A stretch of 64,000 nucleotides of DNA from Streptomyces lucensis JCM 4490 (GTDB taxonomy: Bacteria; Actinomycetota; Actinomycetes; Streptomycetales; Streptomycetaceae): contig NZ_BMUE01000002.1 in NCBI RefSeq assembly GCF_014650035.1, positions 372,001 through 436,000 of the forward strand. The letters are read 5' to 3'. Positions within the stretch are counted from its first letter, which is position 1; every line of letters starts with the position of its first letter. The notes under the pieces are model-generated. The model had not been told where the DNA came from. It ran no database searches and saw nothing but the letters and a program-made list of their open reading frames with translations. Positions 18,236 to 29,332 of this stretch are shown here, piece after piece. Position numbers and translations under genes: made by a program.

Positions 18236-18330
18236 TCGCGTCGCGGGACCGGCCGGCCGCCCCCGAGGGGCGCGGGGAACCGCGTGACGAGCCCCGCCGC
18301 GCACTCGCGGCCCGGCCACCACCACACCGG

Positions 18331-18448
18331 CCCCGCACGGGACGCGCCGCCCCGCACGGGACGCGCCCGCCTCTCACGGCACGCGCCGCCCCGCACGGGA
18401 CGCGCTCCCCCGCCCGGGACGCGCTCCCCCGCCCGGGACGCGCCGCCC
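18331..18448. repeat. degenerate tandem repeat, period about 20 bp, six copies
   Basis: Copies of a unit like CCGCACGGGACGCGCCGCC occur back to back, with later copies changing CGCACGGG to CGCCCGGG and GCCGCC to CTCCCC. They fill most of the 470-base gap between tig and clpP1. No ORF with good codon bias covers them. The clpP1 promoter is probably in 18450-18640; I could not place it. Confidence 0.6.
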
Positions 18449-18644
18449 CCCACGAAGAGCACCGGCCCCCCTGCGGAGCGCTACGCCCCCGGCGAACACT
18501 CCCATCTCCGGGATTCCCCGAAGGGACCCGCGCGTTAGGGTCCATGAATACGGGGGCAGGGGAGTCTCCTGAGACCCCCCGCCAAGCCTCCGGCAGGACG
18601 ACGTGAGACGGCCCGGCGCCGTCGTAAGACGAGCAGGTGGATAC

Positions 18645-19262
18645 GTGACGAATCTGATGCCCTCCGCCGCCGGCGAGCCTTCCATCGGTGGTGGCCTCGG
18701 CGACCAGGTCTACAACCGGCTGCTCAACGAGCGGATCATCTTCCTCGGCCAGCAGGTTGACGACGACATCGCCAACAAGATCACCGCACAGCTTCTGCTC
18801 CTTGCCGCCGATCCGGACAAGGACATCTACCTCTACATCAACAGCCCCGGCGGCTCTGTGACGGCCGGCATGGCGATCTACGACACCATGCAGTACATCC
18901 CGAACGACGTGGTCACCATCGCCATGGGCATGGCCGCCTCGATGGGCCAGTTCCTGCTCACCGGCGGCGCCGCCGGCAAGCGCTTCGCGCTGCCCCACGC
19001 GGACATCATGATGCACCAGGGTTCCGCCGGTCTCGGCGGCACCGTCTCGGACATCAAGATCCAGGCCGAGTACCTGCTGCGCACCAAGAAGCGCATGTCC
19101 GAGCTGACCGCTCAGCACTCCGGCCAGACGGTCGAGGCGATCATCCGCGACGGCGACCGCGACCGCTGGTTCACCCCGGAAGAGGCCAAGGAGTACGGTC
19201 TCATCGACGAGATCATCACGCACGCCTCGGGTGTTCCGGGAGGCGGCGGCACCGGTGCCTGA
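18645..19262 (+). CDS. clpP1: ATP-dependent Clp protease proteolytic subunit 1
   Basis: 205 residues. GTG 18645 with AGGTGG upstream gives [13 protein letters not shown]; a second possible start is Met5. The catalytic triad Ser is in GMAASMGQF (Ser99) and His in IMMHQGSAG (His124). It forms a mixed ClpP1P2 tetradecamer with the next gene and degrades substrates handed over by ClpX or ClpC. In Streptomyces clpP1P2 is activated by ClgR; no operator could be defined with confidence here. Confidence 0.96.
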   Translation: MTNLMPSAAGEPSIGGGLGDQVYNRLLNERIIFLGQQVDDDIANKITAQLLLLAADPDKDIYLYINSPGGSVTAGMAIYDTMQYIPNDVVTIAMGMAASMGQFLLTGGAAGKRFALPHADIMMHQGSAGLGGTVSDIKIQAEYLLRTKKRMSELTAQHSGQTVEAIIRDGDRDRWFTPEEAKEYGLIDEIITHASGVPGGGGTGA

Positions 19263-19332
19263 CCGGCCCGGCCACGCCACGCACCGCCGAGACCTCAAGC
19301 CCCCAGAACGCCACCAGGACGGTGAACACCCC

Positions 19333-19998
19333 ATGAGCAACTTCCCCGGCGCCGCCAGCGGCCTGTACGAAGGGCCCCGCCCCGACAGCCGCTACGTCAT
19401 CCCGCGCTTCGTCGAGCGCACCTCCCAGGGCATCCGCGAGTACGACCCGTACGCCAAGCTCTTCGAGGAGCGCGTGATCTTCCTGGGCGTCCAGATCGAC
19501 GACGCCTCCGCCAACGACGTCATGGCGCAGCTGCTGTGCCTGGAGTCGATGGACCCGGACCGGGACATCTCGATCTACATCAACAGCCCCGGCGGCGACA
19601 TGACCGCCCTCACGGCGATCTACGACACGATGCAGTTCGTGAAGCCCGACATCCAGACGGTCTGCATGGGCCAGGCGGCCTCGGCCGCCGCCATCCTGCT
19701 CGCCGCCGGCACCCCGGGCAAGCGCATGGCGCTGCCGAACTCCCGCGTGCTGATCCACCAGCCGGCCGGCTCCACCGGCCGCGGGCAGCTCTCCGACCTG
19801 GAGATCATCGCCAAGGAGTTCACCCGGATGCGGGAGCAGCTGGAGGACATGCTGGCCAAGCACTCGAACCAGCCGATCGAGAAGATCCGCGAGGACATCG
19901 AGCGCGACAAGATCCTCACGGCCGAGGAGGCGCTGGAGTACGGCCTCGTCGACCAGATCATCTCCACCCGCAAGCTGAACAACTCCGCGGTCCGCTGA
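19333..19998 (+). CDS. clpP2: ATP-dependent Clp protease proteolytic subunit 2
   Basis: 221 residues from ATG, 70 bases after clpP1. The N-terminal extension through [15 protein letters not shown] is characteristic of ClpP2. The triad Ser is in [14 protein letters not shown] (Ser117) and His in VLIHQPAG (His142). An open frame reaching further upstream overlaps clpP1 and is ignored because Met 19333 has the conserved ClpP2 start. Confidence 0.96.
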   Translation: MSNFPGAASGLYEGPRPDSRYVIPRFVERTSQGIREYDPYAKLFEERVIFLGVQIDDASANDVMAQLLCLESMDPDRDISIYINSPGGDMTALTAIYDTMQFVKPDIQTVCMGQAASAAAILLAAGTPGKRMALPNSRVLIHQPAGSTGRGQLSDLEIIAKEFTRMREQLEDMLAKHSNQPIEKIREDIERDKILTAEEALEYGLVDQIISTRKLNNSAVR

Positions 19999-20165
19999 CC
20001 CGGAGGACGTACTTTCTGCCCCTCTTGGCACGGTGCACGTCAAAGTGAACCCTGCCAAGGGGGGCCCGAACACCGGGCCCGGCAAGGTACCGTCGGACAT
20101 AAGGCAGCACCAGGAGCCGCTGGACCCAGTGTCCAGGCGTCTCCCAGGCGAAGGGGAAGCACACC

Positions 20166-21452
20166 GTGGCACGCATCGGTGACGGCGGCGATCTGCTCAA
20201 GTGCTCGTTCTGCGGCAAGAGCCAGAAGCAGGTCAAGAAGCTCATCGCAGGGCCCGGTGTGTACATCTGCGACGAGTGCATCGACCTCTGCAACGAGATC
20301 ATCGAGGAAGAGCTCGCGGAGACCAGCGAGGTCCGCTGGGAGGAGCTGCCCAAGCCCCGCGAGATCTACGAGTTCCTCGAGGGCTACGTGGTCGGCCAGG
20401 AAGCGGCCAAGAAGGCGCTCTCCGTCGCGGTGTACAACCACTACAAGCGGGTCCAGGCGGGCGAGAACGGCGGCGGGAGCGGCCGTGACGACGCCATCGA
20501 GCTGGCGAAGTCCAACATCCTGCTGCTGGGCCCCACGGGCTCCGGCAAGACCCTGCTCGCGCAGACCCTGGCGCGCATGCTGAACGTCCCGTTCGCGATC
20601 GCCGACGCGACCGCGCTGACCGAGGCGGGCTACGTCGGCGAGGACGTCGAGAACATCCTCCTGAAGCTCATCCAGGCGGCCGACTACGACGTCAAGAAGG
20701 CCGAGACCGGGATCATCTACATCGACGAGATCGACAAGGTCGCGCGCAAGAGCGAGAACCCGTCGATCACCCGCGACGTGTCGGGCGAGGGCGTCCAGCA
20801 GGCGCTGCTGAAGATCCTCGAGGGGACCACGGCCTCGGTCCCGCCCCAGGGCGGGCGCAAGCACCCGCACCAGGAGTTCATCCAGATCGACACGACGAAC
20901 GTGCTGTTCATCGTGGGCGGCGCCTTCGCGGGCCTGGAGAAGATCATCGAGGCCCGCGCGGGGGCGAAGGGCATCGGCTTCGGCGCGACGATCCTGTCCA
21001 AGCGCGAGCTGGAGTCCAAGGACGTCTTCGAGGACGTCATGCCGGAGGACCTGGTCAAGTTCGGCATGATCCCCGAGTTCATCGGCCGCCTCCCGGTCAT
21101 CACCTCGGTCCACAACCTGGACCGCGAGGCGCTCCTGAAGATCCTCGTCGAGCCCCGCAACGCGCTCGTCAAGCAGTACCAGCGCCTCTTCGAACTCGAC
21201 GGCGTGGAGCTGGACTTCGAGCGCGAGGCGCTGGAGGCCATCGCCGACCAGGCCATCCTCCGCCAGACCGGCGCCCGCGGCCTGCGCGCCATCATGGAGG
21301 AGGTCCTCCAGGGCGTGATGTACGAGGTCCCGTCCCGCAAGGACGTCGCCCGGGTGGTCATCACGGCCGACGTGGTCCTCTCCAACGTCAACCCGACCCT
21401 CATCCCGCGGGACGCGCGGGGCCGGGGTTCGGGGGAGCAGAAGACGGCGTGA
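20166..21452 (+). CDS. clpX: ClpX, ATP-dependent unfoldase of the Clp protease
   Basis: 428 residues from GTG. The N-terminal zinc-binding domain has CSFC and CDEC pairs (residues 14-41). The AAA+ module has Walker A GPTGSGKT and Walker B IIYIDEID, and the pore loop region GYVGEDVE plus the ClpP-docking IGF loop (GIGFGA) are visible. It unfolds tagged proteins and feeds ClpP1P2. Confidence 0.98.
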   Translation: MARIGDGGDLLKCSFCGKSQKQVKKLIAGPGVYICDECIDLCNEIIEEELAETSEVRWEELPKPREIYEFLEGYVVGQEAAKKALSVAVYNHYKRVQAGENGGGSGRDDAIELAKSNILLLGPTGSGKTLLAQTLARMLNVPFAIADATALTEAGYVGEDVENILLKLIQAADYDVKKAETGIIYIDEIDKVARKSENPSITRDVSGEGVQQALLKILEGTTASVPPQGGRKHPHQEFIQIDTTNVLFIVGGAFAGLEKIIEARAGAKGIGFGATILSKRELESKDVFEDVMPEDLVKFGMIPEFIGRLPVITSVHNLDREALLKILVEPRNALVKQYQRLFELDGVELDFEREALEAIADQAILRQTGARGLRAIMEEVLQGVMYEVPSRKDVARVVITADVVLSNVNPTLIPRDARGRGSGEQKTA

Positions 21453-21472
21453 CCGGACACGTGAACGCGAGT

Positions 21473-21500
21473 GGGGCCCCGGCCGACCGGCCGGGGCCCC
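21473..21500. terminator. bidirectional hairpin terminator between clpX and a convergent gene
   Basis: Arms GGGGCCCCGGCC and GGCCGGGGCCCC are exact complements around GACC, followed by TCTTC on the plus strand. It starts 21 bases after the clpX stop and 22 bases before the end of the convergent gene. Confidence 0.8.
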
Positions 21501-21521
21501 TCTTCGTGCACCGCGAGGGCG

Positions 21522-22496
21522 TCAGGCCGGCTTGCGGACCTCGTTGCGGAACTTCGCCGTCATCTCGGCGGCCGTCGCCGGGTCGTCGCTCCTGCCCGCC
21601 ATGAGGCTGGCGAGGTCCATCGGCATGACCATTCCGAGGGTGCTGTGGTCGCCCCAGACGCAGATGGTCAGCGTCACGTCCTTCGGGCCGCTGCTCGCGC
21701 CGGTGGGGGCGCTGGCCTGCTGGCACTTGAGGACCGCGCCGTTGAGTCCGTCCGGCTCGTACGCCTTCGGCTCGCCCTTCAGGGCGACCTTGCTGTCCGG
21801 CTCCTTCTGCGACTCGGACTTGAAGTAGGCGAACATCGCGTCGACGGCCTTCGCCGGGTCGTCGATGGTGCCGTAGACGCCGCCGAAGTTGATCATCTTC
21901 TTGCTCAGCGGGTTGTCCTCGTCACCGGACTCGTACTTCGCGCTGACGTCCTTCGGGTCGTGCACGCCCCACTTCTCGGCGTCCTTCAGGTCCTTGGACG
22001 TCATCGTGTCGCTGTCGCCGCCCTTGTTCTTGTACTCCGTGAGCACCGTCGCCGGCGTCGTCAGCTTGTGCGGGCCGTCGTCCGCGACGTCGCTGCTGCC
22101 GCTCTTGCCGCCGACCACGAAGTACACGCCCACCGCCACCGCGGCCACCACGGCCACCGCGCCGATGATCAGGCCCGTCTTCTTCTTGCCCCCGCTCGGC
22201 TCCGGCGCCTGAGCCATGCCGTAGGGCTGCTGGCCGTAGGCGCCCGGCTGCTGGCCGTACGGGGCCGGCTGCTGCGGAACACCCTGCTGCGGGTAGCCGT
22301 AGCCGGGCTGCTGCGGAGCCTGCGGAGCCTGCGGGGCCTGCTGGGCCTGCTGGGGGTAGCCGTAGCCGGGCTGCGGAGCCTGCGGCGGCTGGCCGTAGGG
22401 GCCCGGCTGGCCGTACGGCCCAGGCTGCCCCGGCTGGCCGTACGGACCCGGCTGCTGGGGCTGCTGGCCGTACGGGCCCGGCTGGTTGTTGCTCAT
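21522..22496 (-). CDS. single-pass membrane protein with Pro/Gly/Tyr/Gln-rich cytoplasmic domain
   Basis: 324 residues. The first 105 or so are repeats of GPYGQ and PGYGYPQQ units, followed by [29 protein letters not shown], a basic stop followed by one transmembrane helix, and an extracellular domain of about 190 residues rich in D, K and T with one Cys. Architecture resembles the many actinobacterial membrane proteins whose repetitive N-terminus may mediate protein condensation. No catalytic motif is visible; function unknown. Confidence 0.8.
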   Translation of the reverse strand: MSNNQPGPYGQQPQQPGPYGQPGQPGPYGQPGPYGQPPQAPQPGYGYPQQAQQAPQAPQAPQQPGYGYPQQGVPQQPAPYGQQPGAYGQQPYGMAQAPEPSGGKKKTGLIIGAVAVVAAVAVGVYFVVGGKSGSSDVADDGPHKLTTPATVLTEYKNKGGDSDTMTSKDLKDAEKWGVHDPKDVSAKYESGDEDNPLSKKMINFGGVYGTIDDPAKAVDAMFAYFKSESQKEPDSKVALKGEPKAYEPDGLNGAVLKCQQASAPTGASSGPKDVTLTICVWGDHSTLGMVMPMDLASLMAGRSDDPATAAEMTAKFRNEVRKPA

Positions 22497-22632
22497 TCCT
22501 GGGTTCCCCTCCAGAGCTTATGTGTTCCTGACATCCTGGCCCAGGCCAAGCGGCGGCACGGCACCGGGGGCCGCACCGTTACAGAACAAACGCGTTTCGG
22601 GACCGCCCCGTAACACCTCTAAACTGACCCCC

Positions 22633-25257
22633 GTGACCGAGAACGCTCAGCAGCAGCCACCCGCGCCCGACTCCGAACTGCCGACCCAGTACGCGCCGGC
22701 CGATGTAGAGGGGCCGCTGTACGAGCGCTGGGTAGAGCGCGGTTACTTCGAGGCGGACGCCAAGAGCGACAAGCCGCCGTACACGGTGGTCATCCCGCCG
22801 CCGAACGTCACCGGCAGCCTGCACCTCGGGCACGCCTTCGAGCACACCCTCATCGACGCCCTGACCCGCCGCAAGCGCATGCAGGGCCACGAGACGCTGT
22901 GGCAGCCCGGCATGGACCACGCCGGCATCGCCACGCAGAACGTCGTCGAGCGCGAACTGGCCAAGGAGGGCAAGTCCCGCCACGACCTCGGCCGGGAGGC
23001 GTTCGTCGAGCGCGTCTGGCAGTGGAAGGCCGAGTCCGGCGGCCAGATCAGCGGCCAGATGCGCCGCCTCGGCGACGGCGTCGCCTGGTCCCGCGAGCGC
23101 TTCACCATGGACGAGGGCCTCTCCCAGGCCGTCCAGACCATCTTCAAGAAGCTCTACGACGACGAGCTGATCTACCGCGCCGAGCGCATCATCAACTGGT
23201 GCCCGCGCTGCCTGACCGCCATCTCGGACATCGAGGTGGAGTACCAGGACGACGACGGCGAACTGGTCTCCATGACGTACGGGGACGGGGACGACACCAT
23301 CGTCGTCGCCACCACCCGTGCCGAGACGATGCTCGGCGACACCGCCGTCGCCGTCCACCCCGACGACGAGCGCTACCGGCACCTCGTCGGCAAGCAGATC
23401 AAGCTCCCGCTCACCGACCGCTCCATCCCGGTCGTCGCCGACACGCACGTCGACCCCGAGTTCGGCACCGGGGCCGTCAAGGTCACCCCGGCCCACGACC
23501 CGAACGACTTCGAGATCGGCCAGCGGCACGACCTGCCGTCCATCGCCGTGATGGACGAGCACGCCGTCATCACCGCCCACGGCCCCTTCCAGGGCCTGGA
23601 CCGCCTGGAGGCCCGCTCCGCCATCGTCGCCGCGCTGCGCGCCGAGGGCCGGATCGTCGCCGAGAAGCGGCCCTACGTCCACTCCGTCGGCCACTGCTCG
23701 CGCTGCAAGACCACCATCGAGCCGCGCCTGTCCATGCAGTGGTGGGTCAAGGTCGGCCCGCTGGCGAAGGCGGCGGGCGACGCCGTCCGCGACGGCCGCG
23801 TCAAGATCCACCCGCAGGAGATGGAGAAGCGGTACTTCGACTGGGTCGACAACCTCCACGACTGGTGCATCTCGCGGCAGCTGTGGTGGGGTCACCGCAT
23901 CCCGGTCTGGTACGGCCCGAACGGCGAGGTCGTCTGCGTCGGCCCCGACGAGGAGCCGCCGGCCGGCGAGGGCTGGCACCAGGACACCGACGTCCTCGAC
24001 ACCTGGTTCTCCTCCGGCCTGTGGCCCTTCTCGACCCTCGGCTGGCCCGAACAGACCGATTCGCTCGCGAAGTTCTACCCGAACTCCGTCCTGGTCACCG
24101 GCTACGACATCCTCTTCTTCTGGGTCGCCCGGATGATGATGTTCGGCCTGTACGCGATGGACGGCACCCCGCCGTTCCACACCATCGCCCTGCACGGCAT
24201 GGTCCGCGACCAGTTCGGCAAGAAGATGTCGAAGTCCTTCGGCAACGCGGTCAACCCGCTGGACTGGATGGACAAGTACGGCTCCGACGCCCTGCGCTTC
24301 ACCCTCGCCCGCGGCGCGAACCCGGGTGTCGACGTCCCGATCGGCGAGGACTGGGTCCAGGGCTCGCGGAACTTCGCCAACAAGATCTGGAACGCCACGC
24401 GCTTCGCGCTGATGAACGGCGCCACGGTGGACGGGCCGCTGCCGGAGCCGTCCCGCATGTCGGCGACGGACCGCTGGATCCTCTCCCGCCTCAACTCGGT
24501 CGTCGCCGAAGTCGACGCCCACTACGAGGACTTCCAGTTCGCCAAGCTCTCCGACGCCCTCTTCCACTTCGCGTGGGACGAGGTGTTCGACTGGTACGTC
24601 GAGCTGTCCAAGACGACGTTCCAGGCGGGCGGCGAGGCGGCCGAGGTCTCCCAGCGCGTCCTGGGCGAGGTCCTCGACGTCACCCTCAGGCTGCTGCACC
24701 CGGTCGTCCCGTTCGTCACCGAGACCCTCTGGACCACCCTCACGGGCGGCGAGTCGGTCGTCATCGCCGAGTGGCCGGTCGACAGCGGCTTCCGCGACCA
24801 GGCCGCCGAGCGCGAGATCGAGACCCTCCAGTCGGTCATCACCGAGGTCCGCCGCTTCCGCGCCGACCAGGGCCTCCAGCCCGGCCAGCGGGTCCCGGCC
24901 CGGCTGACCCTGGACGGCACGCCCCTCGCCCCGCACGAGGCGGCGATCCGCAACCTGCTCCGTCTCCAGCCGGAGGGCGGCTCCTTCACGACCACGGCCA
25001 CCCTCCCGGTCGCCGGTGCCGAGGTCGCCCTCGACCTCTCCGGCACGATCGACGTGGCGGCCGAGCGCAAGCGCCTCGCGAAGGACCTGGCCGCCGCCGA
25101 GAAGGAGAAGGCCCAGGCCACGGCCAAGCTCGGCAACGAGGCGTTCCTGGCCAAGGCCCCGGAGAACGTGGTCGGCAAGATCCGCACCCGCCTGGCCAAG
25201 GCCGAGGAGGACATCACCCGGATCCAGTCCCAGCTGGAGAAGCTGCCGCCGGCCTGA
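22633..25257 (+). CDS. valS: valyl-tRNA synthetase
   Basis: 874 residues from GTG. HIGH-class signature is [19 protein letters not shown] near residue 55, KMSKS appears as [10 protein letters not shown], and the editing domain and C-terminal coiled coil ([21 protein letters not shown]) are present. It charges tRNA-Val and clears mischarged threonine. An open frame upstream is ignored: the conserved region begins at this GTG. No T-box leader fits in the 136-base gap upstream. Confidence 0.97.
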   Translation: MTENAQQQPPAPDSELPTQYAPADVEGPLYERWVERGYFEADAKSDKPPYTVVIPPPNVTGSLHLGHAFEHTLIDALTRRKRMQGHETLWQPGMDHAGIATQNVVERELAKEGKSRHDLGREAFVERVWQWKAESGGQISGQMRRLGDGVAWSRERFTMDEGLSQAVQTIFKKLYDDELIYRAERIINWCPRCLTAISDIEVEYQDDDGELVSMTYGDGDDTIVVATTRAETMLGDTAVAVHPDDERYRHLVGKQIKLPLTDRSIPVVADTHVDPEFGTGAVKVTPAHDPNDFEIGQRHDLPSIAVMDEHAVITAHGPFQGLDRLEARSAIVAALRAEGRIVAEKRPYVHSVGHCSRCKTTIEPRLSMQWWVKVGPLAKAAGDAVRDGRVKIHPQEMEKRYFDWVDNLHDWCISRQLWWGHRIPVWYGPNGEVVCVGPDEEPPAGEGWHQDTDVLDTWFSSGLWPFSTLGWPEQTDSLAKFYPNSVLVTGYDILFFWVARMMMFGLYAMDGTPPFHTIALHGMVRDQFGKKMSKSFGNAVNPLDWMDKYGSDALRFTLARGANPGVDVPIGEDWVQGSRNFANKIWNATRFALMNGATVDGPLPEPSRMSATDRWILSRLNSVVAEVDAHYEDFQFAKLSDALFHFAWDEVFDWYVELSKTTFQAGGEAAEVSQRVLGEVLDVTLRLLHPVVPFVTETLWTTLTGGESVVIAEWPVDSGFRDQAAEREIETLQSVITEVRRFRADQGLQPGQRVPARLTLDGTPLAPHEAAIRNLLRLQPEGGSFTTTATLPVAGAEVALDLSGTIDVAAERKRLAKDLAAAEKEKAQATAKLGNEAFLAKAPENVVGKIRTRLAKAEEDITRIQSQLEKLPPA

Positions 25258-25298
25258 TCCGGACGGAAGACCCCGCCCGGGACGAGTCCCGGCGACCG

Positions 25299-25332
25299 AA
25301 GGCCCCCGGAACCGCACGGCTCCGGGGGCCTT
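25299..25332. terminator. hairpin terminator after valS
   Basis: Arms AAGGCCCCCGGA and TCCGGGGGCCTT pair exactly around a 10-base loop, 41 bases after the valS stop. Confidence 0.78.
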
Positions 25333-25355
25333 CCACATCTCCAGGGGCGCGGAAG

Positions 25356-25440
25356 ACCGCCGGGCGGCACGGGCGCACCCCGCGCCCGCCGGGCGGCACG
25401 GGCGCACCCCGCGCCCGCCGGGCGGCACGGGCCCACCCCG
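25356..25440. repeat. 29-bp tandem repeat, three copies
   Basis: The unit GCCGGGCGGCACGGGCGCAC plus CCCGCGCCC occurs three times head to tail between the valS terminator and folC, with one G/C change in the last copy. The folC promoter must lie in or just after it. Confidence 0.7.
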
Positions 25441-25507
25441 CCACCTGCCCGCACGGCCCCCACGAGCCACCGCACGCTTTGTCACCGCGGCTCCGTAGAC
25501 TGGCCCC

Positions 25508-27022
25508 GTGAGCGACAATCCCGGCACCAGTGACACCCCCGACCCCCTCGACGCCTTCGAAGAGATCATCGCCGAGGAGACCGACCGCGACCCCGACCTC
25601 GCGGTCATCGAGGCAGGCAGCCGGACGCTGCGCACCCAGGGCGGCCCGCCGCACGCCGACGTACCCGCGCGGCCCGCGGACCCCGAGGTCGACAAGGCCC
25701 TGCGCGAGGTCGAGGCGGAGCTGGCCACCCGCTGGGGCGAGACCAAGCTGGAGCCGTCCGTCAGCCGTATCGCCGCGCTGATGGACGTGCTGGGCGAGCC
25801 GCAGCGCTCGTACCCCTCCATCCACATCACCGGCACCAACGGCAAGACCTCCACCGCCCGCATGATCGAGGCCCTGCTCGGCGCCTTCGAGCTGCGCACC
25901 GGCCGCTACACCAGCCCGCACGTGCAGTCGGTCACCGAGCGGATCAGCCTGGACGGCGCCCCGATCTCCGCCGAGCGGTTCGTCGAGACGTACCAGGACA
26001 TCAGGCCCTACGTCGAGATGGTCGACTCCGCGCAGGAGTACCGGCTGTCCTTCTTCGAGGTGCTCACCGGCATGGCGTACGCGGCCTTCGCCGACGCCCC
26101 GGTGGACGTCGCCGTCGTCGAGGTCGGCATGGGCGGTTCCTGGGACGCGACCAACGTGATCGACGGCGACGTCGCCGTCGTGACCCCCATCGACCTCGAC
26201 CACACCGACCGCCTCGGCGAGACGCCGGCGCAGATCGCCGTCGAGAAGGGCGGCATCATCAAGCAGGACGCCACCGTCATCCTGGCGCAACAGCCGGTGG
26301 ACGCGGCGCAGGTGCTGCTGAAGAAGGCCGTCGAGGTGGACGCGACCGTCGCCCGCGAGGGCCTGGAGTTCGGGGTCGTCGCCCGGCAGATCGCCGTCGG
26401 CGGGCAGCTGCTCACCCTGCGCGGCCTCGGCGGCGAGTACCCCGAGGTGTACCTCCCGCTGCACGGCGCCCACCAGGCGCACAACGCGGCCGTCGCCCTC
26501 GCCGCCGTGGAGGCGTTCTTCGGCGTCGGCGCCCAGCGCGCGGAGCCGCTGGACATCGACACCGTGCGAAAGGCCTTCGCCGCCGTGTCCTCGCCGGGCC
26601 GCCTGGAGGTCGTCCGGCGCTCCCCGACGGTCGTGCTGGACGCCGCGCACAACCCGGCGGGCGCCGTGGCGACCGCGGAGGCCGTGCGGGAGGCGTTCGA
26701 CTTCACCCGGCTGATCGGGGTCGTCGGAGCGAGCGGCGACAAGAACGTGCGGGGGCTGCTGGAGGCCTTCGAGCCGATCTTCGCCGAGGTCGTCGTCACC
26801 CAGAACACCAGCCACCGCGCCATGGACGCGGACGAGCTGGCCGCGGTCGCCGTCGAGGTGTTCGGCGAGGAGCGGGTGCAGGTCGAGCCGCGGCTGCCCG
26901 ACGCCCTGGAGGCCGCGATCACGCTGGCCGAGGAGGAGGGCGAGTTCGCGGGCGGCGGCGTGCTGGTCACCGGTTCCGTCATCACCGTCGGCGAGGCCCG
27001 GCTGCTGCTGGGGAAGGGCTGA
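25508..27022 (+). CDS. folC: folylpolyglutamate synthase / dihydrofolate synthase
   Basis: 504 residues from GTG. After an acidic 85-residue extension comes the P-loop ITGTNGKTSTARMIE, then the metal-binding IDLDHTDRLG and the Mur-ligase C-domain LDAAHNPAG. It adds glutamate to dihydropteroate and folates. The N-terminal extension is longer than in E. coli FolC but usual in Streptomyces. Confidence 0.95.
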   Translation: MSDNPGTSDTPDPLDAFEEIIAEETDRDPDLAVIEAGSRTLRTQGGPPHADVPARPADPEVDKALREVEAELATRWGETKLEPSVSRIAALMDVLGEPQRSYPSIHITGTNGKTSTARMIEALLGAFELRTGRYTSPHVQSVTERISLDGAPISAERFVETYQDIRPYVEMVDSAQEYRLSFFEVLTGMAYAAFADAPVDVAVVEVGMGGSWDATNVIDGDVAVVTPIDLDHTDRLGETPAQIAVEKGGIIKQDATVILAQQPVDAAQVLLKKAVEVDATVAREGLEFGVVARQIAVGGQLLTLRGLGGEYPEVYLPLHGAHQAHNAAVALAAVEAFFGVGAQRAEPLDIDTVRKAFAAVSSPGRLEVVRRSPTVVLDAAHNPAGAVATAEAVREAFDFTRLIGVVGASGDKNVRGLLEAFEPIFAEVVVTQNTSHRAMDADELAAVAVEVFGEERVQVEPRLPDALEAAITLAEEEGEFAGGGVLVTGSVITVGEARLLLGKG

Positions 27023-27030
27023 GGTATCCC

Positions 27031-27390
27031 GTGCGTACGCTCTGCGCATCGACGCTCATCGGCGAATTCTTCGTCATCGCCTTCGCCGGGCTCGTCGCCA
27101 TGAAGGACCCGGACCTGTCCACGTCCACGGTGTGGCTGGTCAGCGGTGTCGCCATGGTGCTGTGCCTGCTGCTGTGCGGCATGGTGACCCGGCCCGGCGG
27201 GGTGGCCCTCGGCTGGGCCCTGCAGCTCGCGCTGATCGCCTCCGGCGTCTTCGTCCCGACCATGTTCTTCATGGGCGCGGTCTTCGCTGCGCTGTGGTGG
27301 GCCTCGGTGCACTTCGGCAGAAAGGTGGACGAGGCGAAGGCGAGAGCCGCCGCGCAGACCGAGCCCTCCTCCACGGCTGACGCTGCGTGA
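27031..27390 (+). CDS. DUF4233 membrane protein
   Basis: 119 residues from GTG with about four helices; the GEFFVIAFAGLVAMKDP start and VSGVAMVLCLLLCGMVTRP segment match the DUF4233 family that sits between folC and ndk across actinobacteria. It begins 8 bases after folC, so it is co-transcribed. Function unknown. Confidence 0.9.
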   Translation: MRTLCASTLIGEFFVIAFAGLVAMKDPDLSTSTVWLVSGVAMVLCLLLCGMVTRPGGVALGWALQLALIASGVFVPTMFFMGAVFAALWWASVHFGRKVDEAKARAAAQTEPSSTADAA

Positions 27391-27455
27391 CGGGCGCCCC
27401 GACACGCCCTGTAACCTCATCCCACCGCACTCGCACGTCGTGTAAGGAGCCCTCC

Positions 27456-27869
27456 GTGAGCCAGCGCACCCTCGTCCTCCTCAAGCCCGACGCCGTCCGT
27501 CGTGGCCTGACCGGCGAGATCATCAGCCGCATCGAGCGCAAGGCAGGCTGGCGGATCACCGCGCTGGAGCTGCGTGCCCTGGACCAGGACACGCTGGAGC
27601 AGCACTACGGCGAGCACAAGGGCAAGCCGTTCTACGAGCCGCTGGTCGAGTTCATGTCCTCCGGCCCGGTCGTCGCCCTGATCGTCGAGGGCGAGCGGGT
27701 CATCGAGGGCGTGCGGCAGCTGGCCGGCCCGACCGACCCGATCGCCGCCGCCCCCGGCTCGATCCGCGGCGACTACGGCGTGATCGTCCGCGAGAACCTG
27801 ATCCACGCCTCCGACTCCGAGGAGTCCGCCGAGCGCGAGGTGAAGATCTTCTTCCCGGGCCGCGCGTAA
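27456..27869 (+). CDS. ndk: nucleoside diphosphate kinase
   Basis: 137 residues from GTG with TAAGGAG upstream. The start SQRTLVLLKPDAVRRG and the active-site loop NLIHASDSEESAEREVKIFF (phospho-accepting His) are diagnostic. It balances nucleoside triphosphate pools. The length equals the family norm. Confidence 0.97.
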   Translation: MSQRTLVLLKPDAVRRGLTGEIISRIERKAGWRITALELRALDQDTLEQHYGEHKGKPFYEPLVEFMSSGPVVALIVEGERVIEGVRQLAGPTDPIAAAPGSIRGDYGVIVRENLIHASDSEESAEREVKIFFPGRA

Positions 27870-27892
27870 CACGGCACCGCACGAAGCGGAAT

Positions 27893-27913
27893 GTCCGGGG
27901 GACGCCCCCGGAC
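27893..27913. terminator. hairpin terminator after ndk
   Basis: GTCCGGGGG and CCCCCGGAC pair around ACG, 24 bases after the ndk stop, followed by CGCGTTT. It ends the folC-DUF4233-ndk unit and insulates mreB. Confidence 0.72.
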
Positions 27914-28147
27914 CGCGTTTCCCCAGCACCTGTGCATGAGTACCGGCGATCGAGGGAACGAGCCGCCCCGAACGCCCGTCTCCACAAGCGGGGCGGACCG
28001 CCATCCGGTGACAATGGCGGAGACCCTCGCGCAGTGTTCGTGCAGGCGCGTTTACGATGGAAGCCTTCACGTCACAGCACCCGCCTCGCCGACCTGACAT
28101 GCCCTCAAAAGCTCGGGAAGGCCCGATGAATCCGGATGGGGAACTCA

Positions 28148-29167
28148 ATGTCGTTCATCGGCCGTGACATGGCTGTCGACCTCGGGACCGCCAACACGCT
28201 GGTGTACGTCAGGGGTCGCGGAATCGTACTCAACGAGCCGTCCGTCGTCGCGATCAACACGAACACGGGCGGGATCCTCGCGGTCGGCGCCGAAGCGAAG
28301 AAGATGATCGGCCGGACGCCGGGCAACATCGTCGCCGTCCGTCCGCTGAAGGACGGCGTGATCGCCGACTTCGAGATCACCGAGCGGATGCTCCGGTACT
28401 TCATCCTGAAGATCCACAAGCGCCGCTACCTCGCCCGTCCCCGGGTCGTCGTCTGTGTGCCCTCGGGCATCACGGGCGTCGAGCGCCGCGCGGTCATCGA
28501 GGCGTCGAGCCAGGCCGGTGCCCGCCAGGTGCACATCATCGAGGAGCCCATGGCGGCCGCCATCGGCTCCGGTCTGCCGGTCCACGAGGCCACCGGCAAC
28601 ATGGTGGTGGACATCGGCGGCGGCACCACCGAGGTCGCCGTGATCTCGCTCGGCGGCATCGTCACCGCCCAGTCCATCCGTGTCGCCGGTGACGAACTGG
28701 ACAACGCGATCATCCAGTACATCAAGAAGGAGTACAGCCTTCTGCTGGGTGAGCGCACCGCGGAGCAGATCAAGATCACGATCGGTTCGGCGTACGCCCT
28801 GGAGACCGACGAGCACACCGAGGTCCGCGGCCGGGACCTGGTCTCCGGGCTGCCCAAGACCGTCGTCATCTCGGCCGGCGAGGTCCGCAAGGCGATCGAG
28901 GAACCGGTCAACGCGATCGTCGACGCGGTCAAGACGACCCTCGACAAGTGCCCGCCGGAGCTGTCCGGCGACATCATGGACCGAGGAATCGTTCTGACCG
29001 GCGGCGGAGCCCTGCTGCGCGGACTCGACGAGCGGCTTCGGCGGGAGACCGGCATGCCGATCCACATCGCCGAGGATCCGCTCGACAGTGTCGCGCTCGG
29101 CTCCGGCAAGTGCGTCGAGGAGTTCGAGGCGCTGCAGCAGGTCCTGGACGCCCAGCCGCGCAGATGA
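28148..29167 (+). CDS. mreB: rod-shape protein MreB (actin-like)
   Basis: 339 residues. The phosphate-1 motif [13 protein letters not shown], phosphate-2 [15 protein letters not shown] and adenosine motif [14 protein letters not shown] are all present. ATG 28148 is chosen because GGGGA sits 6 bases upstream; ATG 28136 would add MGNS. In Streptomyces MreB acts mainly in spore-wall synthesis with the genes that follow. Confidence 0.95.
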   Translation: MSFIGRDMAVDLGTANTLVYVRGRGIVLNEPSVVAINTNTGGILAVGAEAKKMIGRTPGNIVAVRPLKDGVIADFEITERMLRYFILKIHKRRYLARPRVVVCVPSGITGVERRAVIEASSQAGARQVHIIEEPMAAAIGSGLPVHEATGNMVVDIGGGTTEVAVISLGGIVTAQSIRVAGDELDNAIIQYIKKEYSLLLGERTAEQIKITIGSAYALETDEHTEVRGRDLVSGLPKTVVISAGEVRKAIEEPVNAIVDAVKTTLDKCPPELSGDIMDRGIVLTGGGALLRGLDERLRRETGMPIHIAEDPLDSVALGSGKCVEEFEALQQVLDAQPRR

Positions 29168-29182
29168 CGCACCTCCTCGATT

Positions 29183-29216
29183 CCGCCGTACGAGACGTTC
29201 TCCTCTCGTGCGGCGG
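29183..29216. terminator. hairpin between mreB and mreC
   Basis: CCGCCG-T-ACGAGA pairs with TCTCGT-G-CGGCGG around an 8-base loop, starting 15 bases after the mreB stop. It probably attenuates readthrough, since mreB often has much higher expression than mreCD. Confidence 0.6.
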
Positions 29217-29332
29217 ATCGTCGATATAGAGGCATAAGCTCCCCCGAATGGGCCTCTTGGACGTGCGCCGCACGATCCGCGTCCACCAGAGGTCCCCGAA
29301 TTCCTACTTGAGGAAGGGCACGGCCGCCGCAC

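Noticed and set aside
22497..22632. T-box leader upstream of valS
   Set aside because: Only 136 bases, no T-box consensus and no specifier loop seen.
22579..25899. Long minus-strand frame opposite valS and folC
   Set aside because: Composition shows it mirrors codon bias of valS; no motif and no start signal.
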